DNA of 64,000 bases from Dioscorea cayenensis subsp. rotundata (Eukaryota > Streptophyta > Magnoliopsida > Dioscoreales > Dioscoreaceae): contig NC_052495.1 in the NCBI RefSeq assembly GCF_009730915.1, positions 310,001-374,000 on the forward strand. The letters run 5' to 3'. Positions 12,149-27,209 of this stretch are shown piece after piece; the stretch's first letter is position 1, and each line of letters starts with the position of its first letter. A program made the position numbers and the translations under genes. Under the pieces are notes generated by a model. The model worked only from the letters and a program-made list of their open reading frames with translations. It made no database searches and had not been told where the DNA came from.

Positions 12149-15100
12149 ATGGCGCCGCCGCGGGAGCGCCGATCGCTAGATCGTAGCGTCTGGGCAGCGT
12201 GTGCCGGTGTCTCCGTCCAGATCCCCACCGTCGGATCCCTCGTCTACTATTTCCCTCAGGGCCACTGCGAGCAGGCTTCTTCACCGCCGGACTTCTCCTC
12301 CGTCGCGTTCGGGAAACCCTACATCCTCGCCCGTGTCACCGCTGTCGGTTACCTTGCCGACGCCGACACCGACGAGGTCTATGCTCGGATCTCACTCGAC
12401 CCGCGTGTATCCTTGTCCGGATCCCCCGGATGCTCGGCTGAGTCCTCACTGGATGATTTGGAGGATGGTGGTAGAGTGAGGTCGTTCCCGAAGATCCTGA
12501 CGCCCAGCGATGCGAACAACGGTGGTGGATTCTCGGTTCCGAGGTACTGTGCTGACTCTATCTTCCCGCCCCTTGATTTCGATGCCGATCCACCGGTGCA
12601 GGCCCTCAACGTGCGCGATGTCCATGGCGTCGCCTGGGAGTTCCGGCATATCTATCGTGGTACCCCTCGCCGTCACTTGCTCACCACCGGCTGGAGCAAA
12701 TTCGTCAATGTTAAGAAGCTCGTCGCTGGTGATTCGGTTGTTTTCGTCTGTGACGCTGCCGGCGAGCTCTTTGTTGGTATTCGGCGTAATACGGGGAGGA
12801 ACATCTGCCCCCCAATTGGTTACAGCTTGCAAAGTGGAGAGAATGCTGTGAAACGAGAGGCGATTTGGAGGTGCAGTAAGGGGAGAGTGCCTCCGGAGTC
12901 TGTGGTGGAAGCTGTGAAGAGAGCTGAGATGGGGTTGCCCTTTGAGGTGGCGTATTACCCCATGGCTGGATCGCCGGAATTTGTGGTGGCGATGGAGAAG
13001 GTGCGGGCGGCGATGGGGGTACAATGGACCGCGGGGATGCAGATCAAAATGGCCGTGGACACTGAGAATTTATCGCGTATGACGTGGTACCAAGGGACTG
13101 TGAGCGGCGCTGCCCTGCAAGATCAGTGGCCCCGGTCGGGATCACCATGGCGGATGCTTCAGGTACATGGTTTAATCTTTCCTTTTGCTGTTTTTCTTCT
13201 TTTTTCTTCTATTTTTTTTTTTTGGGAATATGTGCTGTGCTGCTCTTGCTTGTTCTTTCTCTGTTGTTATTACTGTTTCTCATAGCCTGTCCGACATTCT
13301 GAATAGCTTGGGTTTGATTTATTTTGTGATTGTTTGTATTTAGTATTTGATTAGGTTGTTTTCATGTGTGTGTGTGTGTGTGTGTGTTTTGAAGTCTTAT
13401 GCTTCTTGACTGATGTTGGTGCGGGCGTTGAGTATTTTTCTATACAGTGCTTTTAGGGGTGGAAGTTGGAGGTGCGTCTTGGACCTTCTTCTTGTTTTGT
13501 TTCACCTGCTAAACAGTGATAGGTAGTGGAAAAAATACTGATCAATGAGACCAATAACTTCATCCGGCTCTTTGGAGTACTTGCTAACCTTAATCAAGAT
13601 GTCACAATCAGAGGGCAGTGTCTATTTTCATTTTTCATTTACTCCAAGGAGCTCCGATAAAAATCGCCATGGGTCCGTTTGTTTATGCTTTAATTATTGA
13701 AGGACCTTGTACTTTGCGGGTGTTGTTACTTGAATTTTATTTTATTTTATAATATTGCACTGTGTGGAGCTAATGATAGCAACATCCTATGGAGAACATT
13801 CATATCAGGTGGTCACCGCAAGAGCATCTCTTGTTAGAGGACAACCATGTCTGAGCGATCAGCTGCTGTTGAACCATTAAATTATGCATGTTCTGCATTA
13901 CATCATTTTGAAATAGTAGTCAGTGCAATGTTTATGTTGAAATGTGATCAAGTACTGTTGTGGTAACCTTCTGAAATGGATTTACAAAAATCTAGCCCCT
14001 TTATGCAGGTAAGAAATGGAATATTTCATTGAAATAAGAAAATTTTATGCTGATTATTCATGTCAAATGGAATTGCAAATTGGAAATGCAGATACATCTC
14101 TTGCTTGTATTGTGATGCTTAAGTGTGTTATGGTAATCCAATTGGAAGAAGTTAATCATCTTATTTGATATGTACTTAACATCTGATTAGTGTTTTAAAG
14201 TGGTCTGTCTATTTTCATGTCTGCATTTCCCATTGGTTTACACTCTACAGGAGAATTGCACTTAGCAGATTTCTAAGAACTAGATGAACAAAGAATAAAC
14301 GATAGTGTGCCCTTCTGAACATTTTTGCATATTTGAATCTATTGAGTTGTATTTGGTTTGCTGCAACTTGTAATGGCTTGTAGCATGATATGCATATGAC
14401 TAATGGAACCAAAGTACATCTTTTATTTGGTCAATGATACGAATTTACGCCTTGTTAGAGCAAGCCATGATGAAGAAACCATTAGCTCATCTGCAAAAAT
14501 TGTGGCTGTTAATCTGCAAATTTATGGTTGACCCCCACCCTATGTTTTCTGTCCAGATGTATGTTGCCTGTTTGTACTTGGTACTTACTGTTGTTCATAT
14601 CACTCAGATCACTTGGGATGAACCAGAGGTTCTGCAACATGTAAAACATGTTAGCCCATGGCAGGTGGAGCTAGTGTCAGACAGCCGTCAGTCACATACC
14701 TCATATTCAGCTATGAAGAAGCCTAGAGTTTCTCAGACTACTGGGTTATTCAGTGAAAGCGAAAACAAAGTTATGTTTGCAATGTCAGGACTCAACAGTG
14801 CAATGGTGGGGAACTTCACCCCATTGCATATGACTCAGAACACATTTCCTGCTGGCATGCAGGGAGCCAGGCATGATCCCACTAGGGTATTCAGTTTACC
14901 TACTTACTTACCGAACAATTCCTCTGACATGTATACCAGCAACCTCTGTGGCATTACCGTACCACCAAAGTCAGTTGATGCCTCCACAGAACTGCACCTT
15001 GGGAGTGCACAATCAGAGAGCTCATCCCCACAAAGCCAAGGAAGCATCTTATCCAATGGAAGGGATGTTTTTGGCAAACCATCTTGCAATCCAAGCAAGA

Positions 15101-15294
15101 AAACTACAATTCTGTTGTTTGGTCACACAATTACATCAGAACAACCGCTTGATATGGATTATGCAAAGTACAAAGAAGCTCAAGGTGCAGCTCGATGAAT
15201 TGATTTTTCTATCTTGAATCAGCACACGCATTTAGTTCATAAACTTACCTTTCGTCTCAAATGCATAACAGGCATGGGTGTGCTTTCTGCTTGA
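12149..15294 (+). CDS. Auxin response factor, class C (ARF10/16/17 type), lacking PB1
   Basis: Exons 12149-13162, 14608-15184 and 15272-15294 give 537 residues. These transcription factors bind TGTC auxin-response elements and, in class C, act mainly as repressors. The N-terminal dimerisation strand region (SVWAACAGVSVQIPTVGSLVYYFPQGH) is followed by the B3 DNA-binding domain (residues 113-213: FPKILTPSDANNGGGFSVPR to GIRR, including WEFRHIYRGTPRRHLLTTGWSKFV). The ancillary ARF domain (about 253-365) ends ITWDEPEVLQHVKHVSPWQVELV, with its intron after Gln338. A Gly/Ser-rich middle region follows, with an miR160 site in codons about 420-427. Exon 2 ends at an ILLFGHTITSEQP motif that precedes the PB1 exon in ARF10/16, but no PB1 sequence is seen; the frame closes as GMGVLSA-stop. 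Without splicing at 15184 it would stop at 15198, so either way PB1 is absent, as in Arabidopsis ARF17. Confidence 0.93.
13364..13387. repeat. (GT)n microsatellite in ARF intron 1
   Basis: About 12 TG/GT units within the 1445-bp intron 13163-14607. The rest of the intron shows no other feature. Confidence 0.9.
14853..14873 (+). promoter_or_regulatory. miR160 target site in the ARF coding region
   Basis: These 21 bases (tggcatgcag followed by ggagccaggca) are complementary to plant miR160 with a single G:U-type wobble at the seventh base of the site. The site lies in exon 2, in the middle region where ARF10/16/17 transcripts are cleaved. It predicts post-transcriptional repression of this ARF. 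Confidence 0.93.
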
Positions 15295-15900
15295 AAGATG
15301 AGACTGCAAACAAGGATGTGTGTTTCCAGTATGTACAGGTATGGAAGAAATACTTTTCCTTGGGCTATTTATTTCTATGCTTGAGCACTATTGAGCTTTT
15401 TAACAACTAATGAATTTTTTAAGTAGTTTTAGGTTTTAGAGAGATTACTTTCGTTCAATTATTGAATATTCAGTGTTAAAGCTTTAAGAATGTTTTTGAT
15501 CTTGTTTTAGAACCTAATGGAAACCATGAAACGAAATAGGTATATGAGTAAATATGGAAGAGAGAATTATGATGACACTGCATAGAAAGATGAGTTTATG
15601 AAGTAGTTTAGAAATTGTAAGCCTTGATTTATTGAAATGAACTTGGGACAAGCTTTATACAATATTGCGCAGATAGTGTGGCAAGCTATATCCTTGCATG
15701 CTTGTAATTTGTTTTCTGAAGTAAATCAGAATTTTAACCATTACTGGTTATTCATTTTATTTGTACTTAGAGTAAAAATTCATGACACTGAACTAATCCA
15801 TGCAAGATGTTTTATTTGGTAATATTACAGGTACTTGGTTGATGGTGGAGTATGAAGGTTTTGTACAGGAGCATGGCTTGCTCTTTGCTGTTTGTATTGA
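15295..15900 (+). other. Probable ARF 3' UTR, possibly spliced
   Basis: After the stop, a short segment ends at tgtacag followed by gtatgg (donor near 15339). An acceptor-like attacag lies near 15830, so an intron in the 3' UTR is plausible. No PB1-like coding sequence is present here. Confidence 0.4.
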
Positions 15901-17109
15901 CCTTGGATTAACTCCTTTTTAGCCAAGCTCTTCTCTGACTCTTCTTCTAGTAATCTTCTAGGTGAACTATCATCGTTTAGTCGCGCGTTTGTGTTTGTTA
16001 CCCTGTGAGCTTAGATGCTTAACATGTTTGTTTGAACTAGAATCTGTCTTTGTGACTTGGTTTGCTTCAGTATCTAATGTTTTTATTAATCTTAGTTGTT
16101 GTCTTTGTTACCTCTTTAAAAGCTCTACTTTTGAATGACACTCTTCATAAGCCTGATTATGCTCCAAATTTTGTAGTATTAAGGTTTAGCATTATGGTTG
16201 TTTAATAATAATTGTTATTTGTTAAATCTAGTTCAGGATTAAAATTTAAATAATCTTAGTTCAATGCTTTATAGCTTAAGCCTAATCATTAGCTCCAAAA
16301 ACTTAATTAGGTGTTTTGTTTGTTAGTCCTTGAACAATCATATTTGAGTACCAAGTTAATATTCAATTAGTTCTTATCATATTTTCAACATGTTGTATGA
16401 TCAGCCAATATGTTTGTAGTTGTTTTTGGTATCATGTGATTAGACTTTATTTCTGCTGGAATTGGAAATTAGGGTTTGGTTTATTATAGGATTTGTTGCA
16501 TTGTGGCAAGTGTGAGCTTGCAACCGGATATGCTTTAATTTATATGTTTGAAATTTGATGGGTAGCATCTGATCTCATGCTTAACATAAAAAATTCTTCC
16601 AAAATGTAATAATTCGTGAATGGTCAACATCACTAAAAATGTTTTTGATTTTGATGGATTGGTTGTGTTTTCTTTTAATAAAATTTAAGATAAATAAAAG
16701 ATATTCCAACTGGCTTGAGATTTTTTTTTTTCAATTTAGTTATAATATTTTATAAAAACAGAATGATAAATTAAATAAACCATATTATTTACCCAATATA
16801 ACTGAAACATAGATATACTTACCATTTAATCTAAACATCTTCATATTCTCCTTATTTTCAATTTTCACTCAATAATAACAATTTATAATTAAAGATAATG
16901 GTGATCATAAATAACAGCTTAGAAAAGTACTGTAAAATGTAAAAACCAAAACAAAAAAACTTACACGACAAAACTAAGGCCATGCCTAAATTTACCACTC
17001 AAAATAAAGAACAATAAACATGGAAAAAAGATAATAAAAACTAACAATCATGCCAAGTGTTTCACAGCAAAATGGCAGATAATCAAAGCTACAGGTCTGA
17101 CACTGTACT
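15901..17109. other. Intergenic region between ARF and LACS 3' ends
   Basis: AT-rich with no supported gene. The two flanking genes are convergent, so this stretch holds their 3' UTRs and terminators. Confidence 0.5.
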
Positions 17110-20541
<3,432 letters not shown>

Positions 20542-20559
20542 GGTAGCAATTCGGTGCCA

Positions 20560-21390
20560 AGAACTGCAAACAAACCAAAATTCCCAGTAAATTTTACCTC
20601 AAAAACAAAGCTTCAGATCATGATGAGAACACACTATCAGTACAGTTTGCTATCAAAGATTTCTTTAAACTCCCAACACTTCAACATTTTCATGAGTTAC
20701 AGTAAGGTTGAAGGAAACCAATTGAAGCCATGCTTCAGTCCATTGGTCAACTCTAACAAACAACAGCTCAAGCTTCTCTAAATTGTGTTGCCTCTTATCT
20801 TAAATGTTCAAATTTCCCGTCTCAGAAAAAAAGAAGATTAGTTTTGAAACAAATCCAGTTTGATTCAGATGAATCAAATCCGAACCAAGTGACCTAAATT
20901 CCATAACCTCATCCCCAAAAAACCTAAACAACAAGCTCCAAAATTCTCACTTTTCCTCTACTTCTAATTACTAGCCATAAGAAACCATATCAATATTAGA
21001 AAAAAACGAAAAAAAAAAAAATCCAATTTTTATGTCACCAAAAGCTCACGCACAAACAAAGAAACAAAATTTATGATGTCACAAACTCTAAAAATTATAG
21101 ACGAACAAAAAGAAATCAAAAGTAAGATCTGAAAACGAAGACCAAGATCAAAACCCCCCCAAACCAAAAAAAGAAACAATGGATCAATGACAACAAGCCC
21201 AAACCTCCAAGCCTCCGATGCCCGCGCTCACGGACAGATCGCCGGCGAGACGAACCCCAGACCTGGACTCCCTTGGGTGAAATTTCTAGCAAGAGAATCA
21301 AGCAACGGAGAACCCGATGCGCCCCGCGATCGGGATTTCAGAACAAGTCCTTTTCAAAAATCTCGTCTTTTCTAGCTCTCTTTCCCACCT
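20560..21390 (-). promoter_or_regulatory. LACS 5' UTR intron and promoter region
   Basis: On the minus strand an acceptor just upstream of the ATG implies a leader intron. The GC-richer 21190-21370 segment is the likely first non-coding exon, and the A/T-rich tract beyond 21375 the core promoter. The exact transcription start cannot be read from sequence. Confidence 0.45.
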
Positions 21391-24120
21391 TAATTTTTGT
21401 CTTTTTTTTTTTATTTTTTTCTCTGAATTTAAAGGGAACACGATGACTTCGAATCGAATCAGTGGTCAGAGATGGAAAAGGCTCATATCAACCGTTGATT
21501 AATGCGTTGTGGATCTCGAGGCAAATGTAGGGTGGATGTAGAGTCAGATCAGGTATTCTGGTTGATCAATGCTTGTTTGAATTTGATTGGTATTCAGTTT
21601 AGTACATTGTGTTTGGATTTTTTTTTTTGATGGATTAATTTGGAAACCATTTGATTCTCTTTAAGATTCGAACTTTGATTTTGATGTTATTTGTTATTTT
21701 TTTGTTTTTACTGGTCAATGGTATAAATCTAATTTCAAAAAGGTATTAATCCAGAGAGTGTATATCATTAGATATTTACAAAGAAAGAAGGTTCAATATT
21801 TGAAGTGATATTAGTTTAATTTAAAAGGACTTTTTTTTTGTGGTCAATGGTATAAATTAATTAGAAAAAAAAGGTTTTGATGCTTGATATATATATATAT
21901 ATACATATATACTAATAGAAGGTCTAACATTTAATGTGGATTGATTCAAAGTCAACCAAACTTCATGAATTCCCGTTCAATCCTTGTTCGTTTTTATTCT
22001 TTTTAGCATTGACATCTAATTTGCTAGGAGATGCTCTTAACTTTGTTTTTTTTTAAAAAAAAAAAAAAATTTGAATAGATCTTAATTTTGCTATTAAAAA
22101 AAATATAAGCACACAAAGATGCTATAAAATTTATGATAAAATGATATAAAGATAATAAAAGAACAAAAAACAGATGAGCAAAATTTTCAGGTTACAATAT
22201 TTGTGTAAAGTCATTAGTCCATGCAAGGCCAGGAGAAATCAAAGGACTTGCTGAGGGGATATAAGAACTTTTAGACTAAACTTCAAGACAAGTGTGTGGG
22301 ATAGGCAAAATTTCTGTAGAATAACATATACATATAAAGTCATTAGTCCACAACCGCTATAAAGAAACACCAAATAGGCATTCATTGGGAGAATCAGTGA
22401 ACTTACCAAGGGATATAAGAAGTTAATCAATCCTCAAAACTTATATGTGTGCTTGGGTGGGGATAAAGTCTCAGCAGAAATGGGAAAGGGGGAGTAAATT
22501 TTTTTGAAATTGAGAACTAAGTTTTAATTTCATTTCACGGGCATGGTAATTGGGAGATTTTCGGTGAAATTTTGATGACATTGATGCAGAAAAGCTTGTG
22601 CAGATGCCCAAAATCCACATCATCAAAACGTCAGCTCGGAAATTTATACATAGTGGTATAATTTGGTCACGTAGGATGGACACATCATTTCATCATCTTG
22701 ACACTGTATCCCGAAAACTTCACCAGTGCGTCAGTCGAGCCACCAGCATTCGGCGGAGTCTGATAAATTTAGCTCGTCAAACCGCGGACGTTGGTGCACC
22801 ATCTGCAGATAAAGCTTTGCACCATTGCTATAGCTGGGCTGATAAAATTCTCTGACTCCCATACCAAGTTTTTAACAAGTTTGAATTATTTAACTTAATG
22901 TTAAAAATAAAAAGTTTTACAGGTTGAAGATTTCCAACAAACAAGAGCAAACATGGATCTCTAAATTATGATTTGAATCTAAATAGAAACTATTGCAAGA
23001 AAAAAGATTAAACTTTCTTCATAGAGAATGCTAGTTACAAAATGATGTCAAACTTGTATATCCACTTCATCAACTCCAATGTGAAATTTTGAATGTAAAC
23101 AAACTTGGTTAGATAATGAGAATTTTCACAAAATTATCTCAATCTCAATCCCCAAATGACAGAACTGCATAAAAAGTAGCATACCTGATGATCCTCATGG
23201 CTTAGATGATTTTTCAATGTGACACTGAGACATATAAGCAGAGCGCACAAGTTCCTTCCTTTTTTCTCTATTTAATTCAAGCAATGAAGCTTAGTGTCAA
23301 CACCTCCACTTTGTCAGATATCAAAAGGTCGCAATGCATGAAGAGATTCTCCCATCTCCACCCTTTCATCTCTTTACCTGATGAAAATTTTTTGTGCAAG
23401 AGTCTAGACATGGTCCTATGAGTACTGTGCGCAAACAAATAGAATGCACAACTCTTGAAATCCAATAAAAATCAAAATTTAATATTTATTTTAATATAAA
23501 TTGGAAGTTAATGTTGAAACTGAAAAACAAAGTATCCACCAATCAAATTTATTCAAAAGGAGGGAGATATCATTTTATGTTTTTAATTAATGACTCAATT
23601 ATGTCATAATATTTTATATTTTCTTGATAATCACATGACTCTTTCTCCACATACTTTTTAATACTTCAATACACAACATGGTGACCCATTATCGTCATGA
23701 TCGGACCAAATCACGAGAATTTCTGTATTTTTAACTCTGTCAATTGTTTCTCTTTGGTGAAGTAATATTCCCTCTTCTTATATTTATAATACATTGTTTT
23801 ATTTTATGAATACAATTCCAAAATTTGGTTGAATGAATCACATATATTATATCCATATAATTTTTTTTTGTGTGCAGTAATACACATGTACTACCATTAA
23901 AAAAAAGACCAATAACAATGCCAATATGCCCAAACAACATCCACACCTCTTAAAGCACACGCGGCAAAACCTAATCACACCAATCATCATTTGCTGTCCG
24001 AGACCCAACACAATATCCCAACTCATTCAAAGAGCCTGCCCTTCCTTCTTTATTACTTCCAAGCCCTAAACCCACGTAAAGGCAGTCCCATCCCAACCCA
24101 ACCCCAATTCCCTCACGCCC
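21391..24120. other. Intergenic region between the divergent LACS and GLOX genes
   Basis: About 2.7 kb, AT-rich, with (TA)n at 21890-21902. An imperfect direct duplication of ~130 bp is listed separately. The ORF at 22598-22855 (85 residues) has no recognisable domain. Confidence 0.5.
22205..22465. repeat. Imperfect ~130-bp direct duplication
   Basis: Two copies start with aaagtcattagtcca (near 22208 and 22337). Each continues through an agaatcagtgaactta/gggatataagaa segment and ends in a similar gtgtgg(g)at stretch. The copies differ by many substitutions. Confidence 0.6.
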
Positions 24121-24124
24121 CACT

Positions 24125-24178
24125 CACGTGATCCACCTTTTTTTACAAAACACCCCTCTAACTTCCTCAATATATAAA
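24125..24178 (+). promoter_or_regulatory. GLOX core promoter: G-box and TATA box
   Basis: cacgtg at 24125-24130 and tatataaa at 24171-24178, 69 bp before the start codon. The spacing suits a transcription start at about 24200-24210. Confidence 0.65.
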
Positions 24179-24246
24179 CAAACCCCCTTCCACTCACCCA
24201 CCAATTCACCAAGAACTCCTCCAAGAACCCTCCTCCTCCTCCTCCA

Positions 24247-25935
24247 ATGGCGATCACCATCTCCCTCTCTCTTCTCCTCCTCCTCATCTTTCTCTCCACA
24301 TTCTCATCCATTTCCTACTCTCAATACCCTCCGTCCATCGCTGGCAACTGGAAGCTACTCCAGTCAAGCCTCGGCATCTCAGCCATGCACATGCAGGTCC
24401 TCCCCGGCGACAAGCTCCTCGTTTTTGACCGCACCGACTTCGGCCCTTCCAACATCTCCTTACCCGCCGGCCACTGCCGGCAAGACCCTTCCGACCTCGC
24501 TCTCACCACCGACTGCACCGCTCACTCCATCCTCCTCGACCTCCCTTCCCTTTCTCTCCGTCCTCTCTCCATCCTCACCGACACCTGGTGCTCCTCCGGC
24601 TCCCTCCTCCCCAACTCCTCCTTCTTCCAGTCCGGTGGCTTCAACGACGGCGATCACACCATCCGTCTCTTCACCTCCGACTCCGACTGGTCCGAAACCT
24701 CCTCCTATCTCTCCGCCCGCCGCTGGTACTCCACCAATCAACTCCTCCCTGACGGCCGAGTCATCATCATCGGCGGCCGCCGCCAGTTCAACTACGAGTT
24801 CTTCCCTAAAGATCACATCCGGCCATTAACGTCCTTCCCTTTCTTGGACGAGACCCGCGACGGCGACGCCGAGAACAACCTCTATCCTTTCGTCCATCTC
24901 CTCCCGGACGGCACTCTCTTCGTCTTCGCCAACACGCGCGTTGTCCTCCTCGACCTCTCCCACAATGGTTACCCTCTCCGTCACCTTCCGGCGATCCCCG
25001 ACGCCGTGCCAAGAAACTACCCAAGCTCCGGCTCATCCGTCTTGCTCCCTCTCCGTCCACCCTCTCACTCCCCGGAGATCCTCATCTGCGGCGGCGCTCC
25101 TCGTGGGTCCTTCCAAGCAGCGCTGAACGGCACGTTCTATCCGGCGGCGCGCACGTGCGGGAGGATCTATCCGCTGGACCAGAACCCCACGTGGGCTATG
25201 GAGGAAATGCCGACCGCACGTGTGATGGGCGACATGGTTGTCCTTCCGACAGGCGATGTGCTCTTGGTGAACGGCGCGGCGGCGGGGACGGCCGGGTGGG
25301 AGCTGGCTAGAGACCCGGTCACCGTCCCGGTTCTTTACAACCCAAACAAACCGGCCGGAAACCGGTTCGGGCTCATGAACCGGTCTCCGATACCGAGGCT
25401 GTATCACTCGTCGGCGGTTCTGGACGCGTACGGACGGGTGCTCGTCGGCGGGAGCAACCCGCACGTGTGCTATAACTTCACCAACGTGATGTTCCCGACG
25501 GAGTTGAGCTTGGAGGCGTTTCACCCGCCGTATTTGAGTGCGAGTCTTGATGGTCTCCGGCCGGAGGTGGTTGCAGTGTGGGCCGGAGAAAGGGGAGGGG
25601 GGTCCGGCCAGGTTCCGGCGACGGTGGTGGGGTATGGGGAGGAGATGGGGGTGAGGTTTACGGTGAAGGGGAGGAAGGTGGGAGGAGAAGTAGTGGAGGT
25701 GGTGGTGGTGGTGCCGGCGTTTGGTACGCACTCGTTTGGGATGAACCAAAGAGTGGTGGTGTTGGAAGGAGGAAGGGATGAGCAGGTGGCGCCGTACGTT
25801 TATGAGGTGATGGTTAAAGCGCCGCCATCGCCGGAGGTGGCGCCGCCGGGGTACTACATGATGTTTGTATTACATGCAGGGGTTCCTGGACGTGGACTTT
25901 GGGTCAAGATCCAGCGCAGAGATGTGATCACGTGA
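24247..25935 (+). CDS. Aldehyde oxidase GLOX (glyoxal oxidase-like copper radical oxidase), intronless
   Basis: One uninterrupted frame of 562 residues. A signal peptide (about residues 1-25, ending ISYSQ) implies secretion to the apoplast. Residues ~40-285 match the glyoxal oxidase N-terminal domain and ~405-560 the C-terminal galactose-oxidase-like domain (DUF1929). Copper radical oxidases oxidise aldehydes with O2, releasing H2O2. The expected active-site residues are visible: Cys115 in DTWCSSG (partner of the Tyr-Cys cofactor), Tyr213 in NNLYPFVHLLPDG, Tyr386-His387 in RLYHSSA, and His495 in GTHSFGMNQR. Kelch-like repeats such as LLPDGRVIIIGG and VLPTGDVLLVNG support the seven-bladed propeller. 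GC content is far above that of the flanks and the strand skew changes inside the exon (see findings). Large antisense and shifted ORFs here are shadows. Confidence 0.94.
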   Translation: MAITISLSLLLLLIFLSTFSSISYSQYPPSIAGNWKLLQSSLGISAMHMQVLPGDKLLVFDRTDFGPSNISLPAGHCRQDPSDLALTTDCTAHSILLDLPSLSLRPLSILTDTWCSSGSLLPNSSFFQSGGFNDGDHTIRLFTSDSDWSETSSYLSARRWYSTNQLLPDGRVIIIGGRRQFNYEFFPKDHIRPLTSFPFLDETRDGDAENNLYPFVHLLPDGTLFVFANTRVVLLDLSHNGYPLRHLPAIPDAVPRNYPSSGSSVLLPLRPPSHSPEILICGGAPRGSFQAALNGTFYPAARTCGRIYPLDQNPTWAMEEMPTARVMGDMVVLPTGDVLLVNGAAAGTAGWELARDPVTVPVLYNPNKPAGNRFGLMNRSPIPRLYHSSAVLDAYGRVLVGGSNPHVCYNFTNVMFPTELSLEAFHPPYLSASLDGLRPEVVAVWAGERGGGSGQVPATVVGYGEEMGVRFTVKGRKVGGEVVEVVVVVPAFGTHSFGMNQRVVVLEGGRDEQVAPYVYEVMVKAPPSPEVAPPGYYMMFVLHAGVPGRGLWVKIQRRDVIT

Positions 25936-26500
25936 AGTTGTCTTTTTTTTTTTGATGTTCCCGTGATGGATGTGAGTGGATAAAAGAGTTTGGTTTTTCT
26001 GGTTTTTAGAATGGGTTTGAGTGATGAGTTGGTGGAGGAGTATATACTATATAGGACGACTGAATGATTGGTATGGAGAGAGAGTCCATTATTAAGGACA
26101 TTGGGTAATGTTTGAGGTTGTATTTTGATAGTCTGGATGTTCATAAAGGCATTTAAGATAATGCCAATGTTTTTGGCGAAAAATCAAAGCATTCATCATA
26201 TTTTTTGGGATATTTAATGGGAATGTTTTCAATTGCATCCATGGTTTTACTATACAACTTTGCATACAAGAGTATATAGGTTGTTTTGTTTTGACTGAAA
26301 TCTATGCATTTACTATATATTTCTCTAATAAATTTATTGATGGTTAGTACAAAGAGGAAAATTGTATTTCTTCTTGTTTTGTTGGTTATTGTGTTTTTTC
26401 TTGTTTTTGTTCCACTTCTTGTGGCTCGTTATCTGTCCCTTGTTCTAGGGGCTAGTGATACTTTTTGCTCTTAATTAAAGAAAAAAAAAAATTCTCTCAC
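25936..26500 (+). other. GLOX 3' UTR and spacer
   Basis: T-rich with no gene. The segment 26287-26348 is a diverged copy of the sequence that borders the second assembly gap at 31083-31143. Confidence 0.5.
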
Positions 26501-26779
26501 CAGAAGTGAGAGGAACAAAGTACAAAAAATAAAACAGAAATTATGTAGAAAGTAGATAAAAGTCTAAGCAGGCAAAAACTACTTTCTGACATCTTAAACC
26601 TGTCTAGCAATACAGAAGGAGCAACTGCCAACTGCATTTGATGATTAATATAATAATAACATAAACAATTATAAATCCCGTTTGAAATTCAAGTTCATCA
26701 TCGAGTAACATGAGGGGTAATTACGTCATTTGGTAATAAAAGAAAGAGATGGGCTGCTGGCCGTTGGATTCATCTCTTT

Positions 26780-27000
26780 GGAGTTTCATCCATAAATAGT
26801 CTCCAGTCTCCACATCGTCCGCGCGTTCTCTGGTTTCCATACTTAAGATGCCTCACTTTGTTCTCGCTCTCAAGCTTCGCTTCTTTTTCTCCCTTTTCGT
26901 TCTCCATGAACCCTAGTGGCGCTACTACTCCCTTCTGAGATTTGGAGGCTGAAATGGTATTCAAGGTCTCATGGATTCCTTCGTCTCCAAAAATCAGGTC
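26780..27000 (+). promoter_or_regulatory. Probable promoter and first non-coding exon of the GT14-like locus
   Basis: A TATA-like ccataaatag lies near 26790. A CT-rich leader then ends at a canonical donor (aatcag followed by gtcaga) near 26998. The next exon appears to begin at ttctttag/gagaatg near 27165. Confidence 0.45.
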
Positions 27001-27209
27001 AGATCTTCTCAGGGTTTTCTCGCTAGATCCATAAAGCTCTTGGTTTTAAGGGTTTTCTTCTTGAAATGATCGGATTTCCTTTTCTTTTCTTTTTTTTTTT
27101 GTTTTTAATTTTATTTTGGGTTTTCATCTTTGATGGTTACTTGAAGATCTGTGATTTTTCTTTAGGAGAATGAGTGGTTTTAGGGTTTGATCAAGAGTGG
27201 AAAGGAGAC

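Noticed and set aside
12137-12150. Interstitial telomere repeat
   Set aside because: Only two ccctaa units, in a 5' UTR; better read as a telo-box regulatory motif.
12446-13024. 192-residue antisense ORF in the ARF first exon
   Set aside because: Low-complexity His/Arg-rich shadow of a GC-rich coding exon; no domain.
22598-22855. Possible small gene (85 residues)
   Set aside because: No recognisable domain, no promoter or splice context; probably chance in intergenic DNA.
24128-24829. 233-residue Ser/Pro/Thr-rich ORF overlapping GLOX
   Set aside because: A shifted frame of the C-rich first half of GLOX; the GLOX frame has all active-site motifs.
25033-25749. 238-residue antisense ORF
   Set aside because: Shadow of the GLOX coding strand with Arg/His-rich composition and no domain.
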